A DNA stretch of 37,213 bases from contig JAACDB010000051.1 of assembly GCA_009937095.1 (NCBI GenBank), forward strand, positions 1-37,213. The letters run 5' to 3'. Shown here one piece after another: positions 26,154 through 33,894 of the stretch. Origin of the DNA: Verrucomicrobiota bacterium. Lineage in GTDB: Bacteria; Verrucomicrobiota; Verrucomicrobiia; Opitutales; Coraliomargaritaceae. Under the pieces are notes generated by a model. The model saw only the letters and a list, made by a program, of their open reading frames with translations. It ran no database searches and had not been told where the DNA came from. Position 1 is the first letter of the stretch, and each line of letters begins with the position of its first letter. Position numbers and translations under genes: made by a program.

Positions 26154-27194
26154 CTAGTCTGCCATTAGCAGTTTGCGCAGCATTTTTGAACGAGTGACGG
26201 GCCGTACTCCGGCTTCTATGTTTTTGATGCGTTCGCGTGCTTCATTGGCAGCTTCGGATTCGGGGGCAATCGTGATGGCTTCGTTATAAAAAGTAAGGGC
26301 GGCGGTGTTGTTATTGCGGTAGAGGTAGAAGAAATTGCCGAGTTCCAGACGGCTACCTGCAAGGAGATTTTCCATTTGATCGAGGTTTGCCTCAACTTCA
26401 CCGACGTTTGGATTTTCCGGAAAGAGGGCAAGAAAGTCTTCGTAGTAGCTGATGGCCTGTCGGGTAGAACCCTGATCGTATTCGTAGCTTTTAACGAGGT
26501 TCGCAAAAGTTTTGGCGAGGTGGTAGTAGGCGTCAGCGGCTAGCGTGCTTTGCGGGTAATAATTGATTAGGCGGTCGAGGGCATCGATGGCGATTTCGGA
26601 CTCCTTCTCTCTTTCCGCAATGAGTGCAATGTTCATTAGGGCCAGGGGCGCGTAGTCGCTGTAAGGGGCGTTTGCCACTACATATTCAAATTGCTTCATT
26701 GCTTCCCCATAGAGGCGAAAACCCGGCAGAACGAAGAAGATCTTTGGGCGAGCGCCTTCCATGAGGGTAGTGGCACATTGAAACTGGGCGCTAATGACGG
26801 CGGCGAAGTCCGGGTAGTCCGGGTTGCTAAATACGATCTCCTGTAGGCGGGCATGAGCGCGTACAAATTGACCCCGCTACATGTGGATACGGGCGCTGAG
26901 AAAGCGGGCTTCCCCGGCGGCTTGGGTGAGGGGATAGTTTTTGGCGATCTTCTTAAAGATACGGTTTGCGCTGCTAAAGTGCCCGCGCTCAAATTTTTCG
27001 CGTCCTTTTTTAATCAAAGGGCCTGCTTCGTCCTCAATGAGCTGTTTCGCCTGAGTAGGATCAGTGGGTTCCGTATCAGTGGAGCCAGAGAACCAGTTGA
27101 GGGGATTAAGGGAAAGCGTGGCCTGAAGGGAAGCGGAGCTTAGGCAGGCGATGACCAGAAGAATGAGATGGGCGCGTGGCATCATTCCTGCCAT
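26154..27194 (-). pseudogene. bamD: bamD-like outer membrane assembly gene with an in-frame amber stop
   Basis: BamD is the TPR lipoprotein of the BAM complex, which folds outer-membrane beta-barrel proteins. The frame is continuous for 346 codons except for one TAG at 26877-26879 (codon 106). Before it lies a signal sequence (HLILLVIAC, VIAC may be a lipobox) and the first TPR (GREKFERGHFSSANRIFKKI). After it the frame goes straight on with [20 protein letters not shown] and further TPR segments such as [20 protein letters not shown]. The first possible restart is ATG at 26762. The start could also be one of the ATGs at 27185 or 27182, which overlap the fabH stop. A sequencing error, a recent nonsense mutation or suppression are all possible; the family assignment is firm to moderate. 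Confidence 0.75.
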
Positions 27195-28183
27195 TTGAGC
27201 ATACTGGCTCCCCAGGTCAAGCCCGCCCCGAAGGCAACGAGCAATATGTGGTCACCTGATTGTATGCGCCCAGCGTGCCGGGCTTCATCCAAAGCAATGC
27301 CGACGGAGGCCGCAGAGGTGTTGCCGTAATCCTGAAGATTAATAAAAACCGATTCAGTCGGGACATTCAGGCGTTTGGTGAGGCTATCAATAATACGAAG
27401 GTTAGCCTGATGGGGAATAACAAGGCTCAGATCTGCTGGGGCGAGCCCGGTTTTTTTGAGTAGGTCGGTGCTCGCCTGGTTCATTACGCGAACGGCTTGT
27501 TTAAAAACTTCCTTACCATTCATTTTAAGGAAATGCCTGCGTTGGTCGAGGGAGTCATGGGTGGGTGGAATGGCAGAGCCTCCACCGGGTTGACATAAGA
27601 CTTCCGGGTTGGAGCCGTCTGCACCGCCAATGCCGCCAATAATGCCCACTCCTGGGGTGTTGCTGCGTCCCAGCACGGCAGCTCCCGCACCATCGCCAAA
27701 AAGAACACAAGTAGTACGGTCTTCAAAGTCGAGGATGCCGCTTAATTTTTCGGCTCCGATAACAAGGGCTTTATTAAAGTTTCCGGATTGCAGCATGCTA
27801 GCGGCGATATTGAGGCCATAAACAAATCCCGTGCAAGCGGCTTGAATATCAAAGGCGGTGCACTGTGGTAAATTGAGTTGGCTTTGAACCAGGCATGCTG
27901 TGGAGGGGAAGGGCATGTCGGGAGTCATGGTGGCTACCAGAATGAGATCAATTTCGGAGGGATCGATGGCGGCGTCTTCAATGGCGCGGCGGGCGGCAGC
28001 GGCTGCCAGGTGGCTGGTGTTTTCTCCCTCGGCAGCAAAGCGGCGTTTGCGAATACCAGTGCGGGTCTGGATCCATTCGTCGGATGTTTCGACGATTTGT
28101 GCCATCTCGTTATTGCTAACGATGCGCTCGGGAAGGTAGGAACCGGTCCCGAGGATGACAGTAGAGGATGTGGGTTTATTCAT
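27182..28183 (-). CDS. fabH: 3-oxoacyl-ACP synthase III
   Basis: FabH (KAS III) condenses an acyl-CoA with malonyl-ACP to start fatty acid synthesis. In the 333-residue protein the catalytic triad is visible: C117 in IQAACTGF, H258 in IPHQANLR and N288 in [10 protein letters not shown]. The N-terminal [15 protein letters not shown] and the GADG loop are typical of KAS III enzymes. Length is normal. It lies 26 bases downstream of plsX, the usual partner. Its TGA stop overlaps alternative bamD start codons (ATGATG), which suggests translational coupling with the next gene. No Shine-Dalgarno sequence precedes its own ATG. Confidence 0.96.
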   Translation of the reverse strand: MNKPTSSTVILGTGSYLPERIVSNNEMAQIVETSDEWIQTRTGIRKRRFAAEGENTSHLAAAAARRAIEDAAIDPSEIDLILVATMTPDMPFPSTACLVQSQLNLPQCTAFDIQAACTGFVYGLNIAASMLQSGNFNKALVIGAEKLSGILDFEDRTTCVLFGDGAGAAVLGRSNTPGVGIIGGIGGADGSNPEVLCQPGGGSAIPPTHDSLDQRRHFLKMNGKEVFKQAVRVMNQASTDLLKKTGLAPADLSLVIPHQANLRIIDSLTKRLNVPTESVFINLQDYGNTSAASVGIALDEARHAGRIQSGDHILLVAFGAGLTWGASMLKWQE

Positions 28184-28209
28184 AGGGAGTCGGGCCGAAG
28201 CCGAGCCGC

Positions 28210-29280
28210 CTATTCCGGTTGGGCTGGCTCGGAATCTTCAAAGAGGCGTTTATTTGCCTGATCTATCTCGGATCGAATCGCATCGAGCATGTCATGGCGA
28301 ACAATTTCCGAGGCGATGCGCAGGGCGGTCGCGATCGCTACATAATTGGAGGATCCGTGGGATTTTAGGATATTACCTTTTAGTCCCAGTAGGGGTGCCC
28401 CGGCATGATTGTCGGGGCTAAGGCGGGTGCGCATATCACTGAAGGCAGATTTGGCGAGGGCCGCCCCCAACATACGCTTTACGTTGCGACGCAGTTCATC
28501 GCGCATGGTTTTTCCAACAAATTTAAAGACGGCTTCGCTGGACTTCAGGAGTACATTACCGACAAATCCATCGCATACGATTACATCGATGTCGCCCTCA
28601 AAGATTTGAAAGCCTTCAACCGGGCCTACGTAATTGATGATGTTATCAATTTGCTGCAGTTTATGGTGAGTCTCATTGATGAGGCTGTTGCCTTTGCCAT
28701 CTTCGGTTCCAATGGTCAATAGGCCCACGCGCGGGCTTTTAAGGCTCAGTGCAGAGCGGGCATAATTTGAGCCGAGGATGGCGTTGTGGACGAGATTCTG
28801 TACGTTGGATTCAGGGTTTGCTCCGACGTCAATCACCACGCAGGGCGTTTTCTTTGTTGGGATGATCGTGCCAAGGGCGGGGCGTTCGACGCCTTCGAGG
28901 GGTCGCAAACGAATGGTACCAGCGGCCATCAGGGCACCGGTATTACCGCAACTCACTACTGCATCAGCCTTGCCGTCTTTAACGAGCTTTATGGCCTGAA
29001 ACATGGAAGCATCCTTTTTACTGCGCATGGCAGCCACTGGTTTGTCGTTCATATCGACAACCTCGGTCGCGTTGTGGACTTGGATGGTATCCAAATACTT
29101 TTCCAACTTACCAACTTTTAGGAGTCGCTCAAGTAAGCGCTCTTTCCCGATTAGGATGTAGTTGGCCTCGAGTTTGAGTTCCTCGCTCGCATACAAAAGC
29201 CCACGGATAAATTCCGAGGGCCCGAGATCGCCACCCATCACGTCGACCGCGATGGTGCAGGGTGCAGCGCTACCGGTCAT
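28210..29280 (-). CDS. plsX: Phosphate acyltransferase PlsX
   Basis: PlsX makes acyl-phosphate from acyl-ACP for phosphatidic acid synthesis. The 356-residue protein starts its domain with [18 protein letters not shown], then shows [55 protein letters not shown] and [19 protein letters not shown], in the order of the family. A charged tail of about 20 residues ([18 protein letters not shown]) follows. It lies in the common rpmF-plsX-fabH arrangement, 30 bases after rpmF. It has no recognisable ribosome binding site. Confidence 0.96.
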   Translation of the reverse strand: MTGSAAPCTIAVDVMGGDLGPSEFIRGLLYASEELKLEANYILIGKERLLERLLKVGKLEKYLDTIQVHNATEVVDMNDKPVAAMRSKKDASMFQAIKLVKDGKADAVVSCGNTGALMAAGTIRLRPLEGVERPALGTIIPTKKTPCVVIDVGANPESNVQNLVHNAILGSNYARSALSLKSPRVGLLTIGTEDGKGNSLINETHHKLQQIDNIINYVGPVEGFQIFEGDIDVIVCDGFVGNVLLKSSEAVFKFVGKTMRDELRRNVKRMLGAALAKSAFSDMRTRLSPDNHAGAPLLGLKGNILKSHGSSNYVAIATALRIASEIVRHDMLDAIRSEIDQANKRLFEDSEPAQPE

Positions 29281-29310
29281 GGATGGTATGTGGATTGTTG
29301 GCAGCGCGTA

Positions 29311-29490
29311 TTAAACTTCGACGTCGAGTACTTGACGCCCGCGATACATGCCGTTGGCTGGATTGATGCGGTGCGGGCGGAAGCGGGTGCCGTCTTGCGG
29401 ATCTTTTGCCAGTTGAGGCAGTTCGAATTGAACTGCTCCACGGCGCTTGCGGCTGCGTTGCTTGGAATGTTTGCGTTTTGGCTGTCCCAT
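29311..29490 (-). CDS. rpmF: 50S ribosomal protein L32, cysteine-free form
   Basis: L32 is a small ribosomal large-subunit protein. This 59-residue protein starts MGQPKRKHSKQRSRKRRG, the classic basic N-terminus. The zinc-ribbon half reads KDPQDGTRFRPHRINPANGM, where the two CPxCG knuckles of the zinc-binding form have lost all four cysteines. Zinc-independent L32 proteins are known in many bacteria. The ATG at 29490 is chosen because the 22 residues available upstream in the same frame are unlike L32. It heads an operon with plsX and fabH; a candidate promoter lies 56 bases upstream. Confidence 0.93.
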   Translation of the reverse strand: MGQPKRKHSKQRSRKRRGAVQFELPQLAKDPQDGTRFRPHRINPANGMYRGRQVLDVEV

Positions 29491-29545
29491 GAGAAATGCT
29501 TGATAGAGTTTAAATTCAGTGGGTGCTGGACCCTTGTAAGCGCTC

Positions 29546-29574
29546 GATAAAAGCACTTATGGTAAATGCGTCAA
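29546..29574 (-). promoter_or_regulatory. Candidate sigma-70-type promoter for rpmF-plsX-fabH-bamD-lptE
   Basis: On the minus strand, TTGACG (29569-29574) is followed after exactly 17 bases by TTTATC (29546-29551). The -35 matches the consensus at 5 of 6 positions; the -10 is weak at 3 of 6. The site sits in the 90-base gap between the elbB stop and the rpmF ATG, a sensible place for the start of the envelope operon. It would give a leader of about 50 bases. Confidence 0.4.
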
Positions 29575-29580
29575 GTATTC

Positions 29581-30240
29581 TTACTCGCAGAGTTGTAAGA
29601 GCGAATTGACGAGTTGATTGATGCCGGCCTCGGCTTGGAGGAGGTTCTGGGCCTCCATATAAGCGGGGGTAGTCACGATTTTATTGGCGCGGTCAACCAC
29701 CGCAGAATCCGGTTTGCAGGGTTGATGAATGGCCCCACGGCTCTCGATTTTAGCAGCGGTTTCGCGGTCATGACCGATGGTTAGGGTAATCTTTTTGGAG
29801 CCCAGAACCGCCGCTGCGAGGATGGGAGCGACGCACATGAAGCCCAGCGGTTTGCCGGCGGCGTGGGCTTCTTCAATAAGGTCGCGAATCATGGGGTCGA
29901 CATCGTATTCCGCGCCATCGAAGGCAAAACTGGATAAATTTTTCGCAACCCCAAAACCGCCCACGAAGAGCACGGCGTCGAGTTCCCCTGATTTTAATTC
30001 GTTGAGCTGTTTGATTTCGCCCCGCGCGATGCGGGCAGATTCTTCAAGGACGTTGCGAAATTCATCGTCTTGAGTGGTGCCGCTGTGGTGGTTGATACCT
30101 TCCCGCTGAGCGATATTTGGGGCGGCGCAAATGGCGCGCGCGCCTGCTCGTTCCGAGGCCAGCAGCGTGAGTACCGCTTCATGGATTTCCGCGCCGTCGT
30201 AAACGCCGCAACCGGATAGGATAACCGCTACTTTTTTCAT
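29581..30240 (-). CDS. elbB: ElbB-like glyoxalase / class I glutamine amidotransferase-like protein
   Basis: The 219-residue protein is of the ElbB type within the DJ-1/PfpI-like superfamily. Signatures are VAVILSGCGVYDGAEIHEAV at the N-terminus, AVLFVGGFGVAKNLSSFAFD in the middle, and GFMCVAPILAAAVLG, which contains the nucleophile-elbow cysteine. ElbB of E. coli has glyoxalase activity and an older proposed link to isoprenoid synthesis; the physiological role is unclear. It lies 33 bases after uppP and before the rpmF operon, probably as an independent unit or with uppP. No Shine-Dalgarno sequence is seen. Confidence 0.88.
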   Translation of the reverse strand: MKKVAVILSGCGVYDGAEIHEAVLTLLASERAGARAICAAPNIAQREGINHHSGTTQDDEFRNVLEESARIARGEIKQLNELKSGELDAVLFVGGFGVAKNLSSFAFDGAEYDVDPMIRDLIEEAHAAGKPLGFMCVAPILAAAVLGSKKITLTIGHDRETAAKIESRGAIHQPCKPDSAVVDRANKIVTTPAYMEAQNLLQAEAGINQLVNSLLQLCE

Positions 30241-30273
30241 GAGAAATTAGGCTAAGTTATTTCTGGCTCAGTG

Positions 30274-31284
30274 CTAGGCAAAAGTCAGTAGCACCATGGC
30301 GGCGAGACCGAGTCGATACCAAGCGAAGAGACCGAGACCGTGACGCGTGAGAAACGAGACCAGCCATTTCACTGCGAGGGCTGCGGAAAGGGCAGCCACT
30401 AGTATTCCCAGCAAGAGAGGGCCAAGCGGGACGGTTTGAAGGATTTGCGGACCAACGCTAAGGGCTTTGTAAGCGGAGGCCGCCGAGAGGGTAATGAGGC
30501 CAAGGAGGAAGCTGAACTCCGCCGCCCGCACGGGGCTGAGTCCGACGAGGTAACCCCCAACGATAGTCATCATGGAGCGACTCGTTCCGGGCCACATGGC
30601 GATGCATTGGAGAAAGCCGACGGTTAAGCATTGGCGGCTGCTGAGTTCGTGAAGATCCGGACCGGCATCCGTACTGTGGCTTCTTTTTCGACGGTGCCAG
30701 AATTCCACCGCAAGCATGAGGAGGGCACCAGCTACAAGGGCAATAACAACTGGCAGGATTCCAAAAAGAGCTGCCTCGATCCAGTCATCAAGTAAGAGGC
30801 CAAGCACTGCGGCGGGCAAAAAAGCCACGATTAAATTCTTCAGAAGGCGCAGGCCGTTTGGGTCTTTGCCAAGTATGCCCATGAGGATAGTGAGAAGTCG
30901 TTTCCAGTAAAGGATGACCACTGCGAGGATGGCACCAAATTGAATGATGATTGCGTACGCGTCGGCGGCGTTAGCAAGGGTGAAGGGGCGTTGACCATTT
31001 TCGCTTTCGGGATCTTTAATCCAGAGGATGTTTCCCTCTGGGTCGGGTAAGGGCGCGTCCGAGTCGAGCCCAAGGGCAGCGTTGGTGAGAATGAGGTGGC
31101 CGGTGGAGGAAACGGGCAGGTATTCAGTGAGGCCTTCAACGAGTCCGAGGATTGCGGCATCCGAATAGGTGAATTGTCGGGCAGGCGGTTCGGGTTCATC
31201 GCTTGCGAGGGAAGACGCCGGGATGGCGCACACTAGTAATGCCAGGAGGCCGAAGAGAAGGGAGCGGTGCAGGGTTGGAATCAC
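30274..31284 (-). CDS. uppP: Undecaprenyl-diphosphatase UppP (BacA), with N-terminal extension
   Basis: UppP dephosphorylates undecaprenyl diphosphate to recycle the lipid carrier for peptidoglycan and other polymers. Both catalytic motifs are clear: GLVEGLTEYLPVSSTGHLIL and MWPGTSRSMMTIVGGYLVG. At 336 residues it is about 60 longer than usual. Part of this is an N-terminal signal-peptide-like stretch (LLFGLLALLVCAIPASSLAS) with an acidic linker; the rest is a polar insert of about 35 residues after the first motif (from DSDAPLPDPEGN to PFTLANA). The start is a GTG at 31284, as no suitable ATG exists. It is divergent from trpD. Confidence 0.93.
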   Translation of the reverse strand: MIPTLHRSLLFGLLALLVCAIPASSLASDEPEPPARQFTYSDAAILGLVEGLTEYLPVSSTGHLILTNAALGLDSDAPLPDPEGNILWIKDPESENGQRPFTLANAADAYAIIIQFGAILAVVILYWKRLLTILMGILGKDPNGLRLLKNLIVAFLPAAVLGLLLDDWIEAALFGILPVVIALVAGALLMLAVEFWHRRKRSHSTDAGPDLHELSSRQCLTVGFLQCIAMWPGTSRSMMTIVGGYLVGLSPVRAAEFSFLLGLITLSAASAYKALSVGPQILQTVPLGPLLLGILVAALSAALAVKWLVSFLTRHGLGLFAWYRLGLAAMVLLTFA

Positions 31285-31317
31285 GGATTAAAGCTGAAGC
31301 TTGTTTGAGCAGATGGG

Positions 31318-31340
31318 AAGCCGGAAAATATACCGGGCTT
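31318..31340. other. Imperfect hairpin in the uppP-trpD gap
   Basis: AAGCCGG (31318-31324) can pair with CCGGGCTT (31333-31340) with one bulged base, around an AT-only 8-base loop. It lies 60 bases upstream of the trpD start and 34 bases upstream of the uppP start. It has no T run on either side, so it is not a typical terminator, and no leader peptide rich in Trp codons is seen to support attenuation. Confidence 0.3.
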
Positions 31341-31400
31341 GGGCTGGGGTGATTAGGCTTGAGCTTCGGTAGGGATGCGTTTGTTTAGCGACAACTCCCA

Positions 31401-32462
31401 ATGGCGACACTCGAAGAGCTCAAGCAAAGGATTACAGACGGTGAGGATCTTGACCGTGAGGCTGCTACGCAAGCAGCTCAGGCTTTGGCGGATGAAGGTG
31501 TCGAGGATTCCGCAAAGGCCGCGTTTTTAGTGGCGCTTGCAGAAAAGGGTGAGACGGCCACCGAAGTTGCGGCTTTTGCTGCGACTTTCCGTAAATTGGC
31601 TGTTGATCCTGAAGTGGGCGAATGGGCCGCAACTGCAATGGATGTCTGCGGCACGGGTGGAGACAATTCCGGTACCTTTAATATTTCCACGACGGTCTCC
31701 TTTGTCGTAGCAGCGGCAGGGGTTCCGATTTTCAAGCACGGCAATCGTTCGATTACTTCAAAATGCGGGAGTGCGGATCTTCTGGAAGCTTTGGGTATCA
31801 AACTGGATGCGCCCTTGCCGGTCTTGCGGGACTCTTTGCGGGAGTTGAATTTTTGTTTCTTTTTTGCGCCGGCCTTTCATCCGGCGTTCAAAGCTATCAT
31901 GCCAGTGCGCAAGGACTTGGCAGGGCAGGGAGTGCGTACGATCTTCAATTTGCTTGGACCACTCATTAACCCCGGTCAACCGGCGCATCAATTGTTGGGA
32001 GTCTTTTCGGGGGCATGGGTCGAGTCACTGGCGGAGGCGCTGGAAGCGCTGCATTTAAAGGCAGGTCTTGTAGTAAATGGAGCTCCGGAAGCAGGTCGCA
32101 TGCTCGACGAATTGAGTTGTGCCGGCAGCAACGCCGTCGCGGGCTTAGGTCGATTGGGCGCGGTGCGTGGCGCTTTGCATGCTGCCGATGGAGGACTCGC
32201 TGAGTGTGAATTTGCGGATTTGCGGGGCGGTGACGTTACGGTGAACCTGGAGCTTTTGGATGGTTTGGTGGGTCGTGCGGGTGCGAAGGCCGTGCCGGAC
32301 GGTTTGCGCGACACCGTACTTTTGAATGCCGGAGCGGCGCTTTGGGTCGCGGGTTATGCCGATGATTTGAAGGATGGAGTCGCTCAAGCCAGAGCACTTT
32401 TAGAAAGTGGAGCGGTGCGTGAATGGCTGGACAAGGCTCGTGCTTTTTATGCCGCGCTTTAA
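31401..32462 (+). CDS. trpD: Anthranilate phosphoribosyltransferase
   Basis: TrpD transfers phosphoribosyl from PRPP to anthranilate in tryptophan synthesis. The 353-residue protein shows the PRPP site MDVCGTGGDNSGTFNIST, the anthranilate-site GNRSITSKCGSADLLEALGI, FFFAPAFHPAFKAIMPVRKD and the VRTIFNLLGPLINPG motif. The N-terminal helical domain (residues 1-75) is complete. It stands apart from other trp genes in this window and lies 23 bases before glmM. The ATG is not preceded by a Shine-Dalgarno sequence. Confidence 0.96.
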   Translation: MATLEELKQRITDGEDLDREAATQAAQALADEGVEDSAKAAFLVALAEKGETATEVAAFAATFRKLAVDPEVGEWAATAMDVCGTGGDNSGTFNISTTVSFVVAAAGVPIFKHGNRSITSKCGSADLLEALGIKLDAPLPVLRDSLRELNFCFFFAPAFHPAFKAIMPVRKDLAGQGVRTIFNLLGPLINPGQPAHQLLGVFSGAWVESLAEALEALHLKAGLVVNGAPEAGRMLDELSCAGSNAVAGLGRLGAVRGALHAADGGLAECEFADLRGGDVTVNLELLDGLVGRAGAKAVPDGLRDTVLLNAGAALWVAGYADDLKDGVAQARALLESGAVREWLDKARAFYAAL

Positions 32463-32485
32463 TTAAGAATTAATTTGCTAAAATA

Positions 32486-33820
32486 ATGGGTAAATATTTT
32501 GGAACGGATGGTATCCGGGGAACTTTTGGAGATCCCTGCATCAATGGCGAATTTGCTTTTCGCATGGGCGCGGCCTTGGCAACGCTGCTTCCAGAGGGTG
32601 CGCGGGTCATGCTTGGACGCGATACCCGGCAAAGCGGGAGAGAACTTTGTGGAGCGCTGACAGCGGGATTGAGCCGAGGAGGGGTGGCGGTCGATGATCT
32701 TGGAGTAGTGCCGACGCCGGCAGTTGCGGGTGCGGTGCTGCGTGATGCTGCCGCCATGGGTATTGCGGTGACGGCTTCACACAATCCCGCCAGCGATAAC
32801 GGGATCAAGTTATTTGACGGACAGGGCTGTAAATTGACTCCGGAACAGGAACTCGAAATCGAGGCGGCAATTGATGTTCAGGCTGCGCCATCGGAAGCCA
32901 TGCCGGATACGGTCAGCGATTCGCAGGACTGCAAGGAACATTACATCACTGCGGTGCACGGCATATTTGATGCGAATTTAATGCAAGGCCTGAAGGTGGT
33001 GTTGGACACTGCCAACGGAGCAACCTACGCCACCAGTCCGGCGGTCTTTGAGGCGCTGGGGGCAGAGGTCGTTTTGCTCGGGGCAAACCCGGACGGCCTG
33101 AACATCAACCTCGGGGTTGGGAGCGAACACCCTGATTTGCTGGCGACGACGGTGCTTGAACATAAAGCAGATTACGGTATCGCGCACGATGGCGATGGCG
33201 ACCGTTTGGTTATTTGTGATAGCGAGGGGCTCGTTTTGGACGGGGATGTCTTGCTTGGGATTTTGGGCTTACACGCGCTGGAGACCAACCGCTTGGGGGC
33301 GCAAACTTTAGTGGCGACAGTGCAAAGTAACCTCGGCCTCGACTACGCCATCAAAGAGGCGGGTGGAAAAATTGTTCGCACCGATGTGGGCGACCGCAAC
33401 GTCGCCAGTAAGATGCGCGAATTGGGTGCGACGCTAGGCGGTGAAAATTCCGGTCATATTATTTTGAGTGACTACGCCAGTACGGGAGATGGTCTACTGG
33501 CGGCCCTCGAATTAATGCGGGTTTTGCGTGAGAGCGGAAAACCGCTGGAGGATTGGCGCGGACGGGTAGAGCTTTTCCCGCAGGCGACCCGCAACCTGCG
33601 ACTTGCCGAAAAGCTTCCGCTTGAAGGACTGGCATCCCTGCAGGCGTCGCGTGTTGCCGTGGAGCGTGATTTCGGCGAGGCCGGTCGGGTTTTGATCCGC
33701 TATTCCGGAACGGAGCCTAAGTTGCGTCTCTTGGTAGAAGGGCGTGATCCAGTTGCGGTAGAGGCGGCAATGGAAGCATTGGTGCGCGGAGCACGGGAAG
33801 ATCTTGAAGTGCTCGATTAG
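32486..33820 (+). CDS. glmM: Phosphoglucosamine mutase
   Basis: GlmM converts glucosamine-6-phosphate to glucosamine-1-phosphate on the way to UDP-GlcNAc for peptidoglycan and LPS. The 444-residue protein starts MGKYFGTDGIRG, typical of GlmM, has the phosphoserine loop VTASHNPASDNGIKLFDG (S98), the metal loop AHDGDGDRLVI, the sugar-binding GGENSGHII and the C-terminal phosphate loop IRYSGTEPKLRLLVEG. All four domains are present. It follows trpD by 23 bases. No ribosome binding site is evident before the ATG. Confidence 0.97.
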   Translation: MGKYFGTDGIRGTFGDPCINGEFAFRMGAALATLLPEGARVMLGRDTRQSGRELCGALTAGLSRGGVAVDDLGVVPTPAVAGAVLRDAAAMGIAVTASHNPASDNGIKLFDGQGCKLTPEQELEIEAAIDVQAAPSEAMPDTVSDSQDCKEHYITAVHGIFDANLMQGLKVVLDTANGATYATSPAVFEALGAEVVLLGANPDGLNINLGVGSEHPDLLATTVLEHKADYGIAHDGDGDRLVICDSEGLVLDGDVLLGILGLHALETNRLGAQTLVATVQSNLGLDYAIKEAGGKIVRTDVGDRNVASKMRELGATLGGENSGHIILSDYASTGDGLLAALELMRVLRESGKPLEDWRGRVELFPQATRNLRLAEKLPLEGLASLQASRVAVERDFGEAGRVLIRYSGTEPKLRLLVEGRDPVAVEAAMEALVRGAREDLEVLD

Positions 33821-33894
33821 TGCTTTACCAATAGGGCTCGGATTTGTCATTATAGTGACTTTCAAAAGTTCTCACCTCACGTTTAGCTAGCTAT

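Noticed and set aside
26877-26879. Selenocysteine- or pyrrolysine-type recoding at the bamD stop
   Set aside because: Selenocysteine uses TGA, not TAG, no recoding hairpin is apparent, and TAG ends several other genes here.
31318-31340. Tryptophan attenuator before trpD
   Set aside because: There is no short Trp-rich leader frame, no alternative pairing hairpin and no T run.
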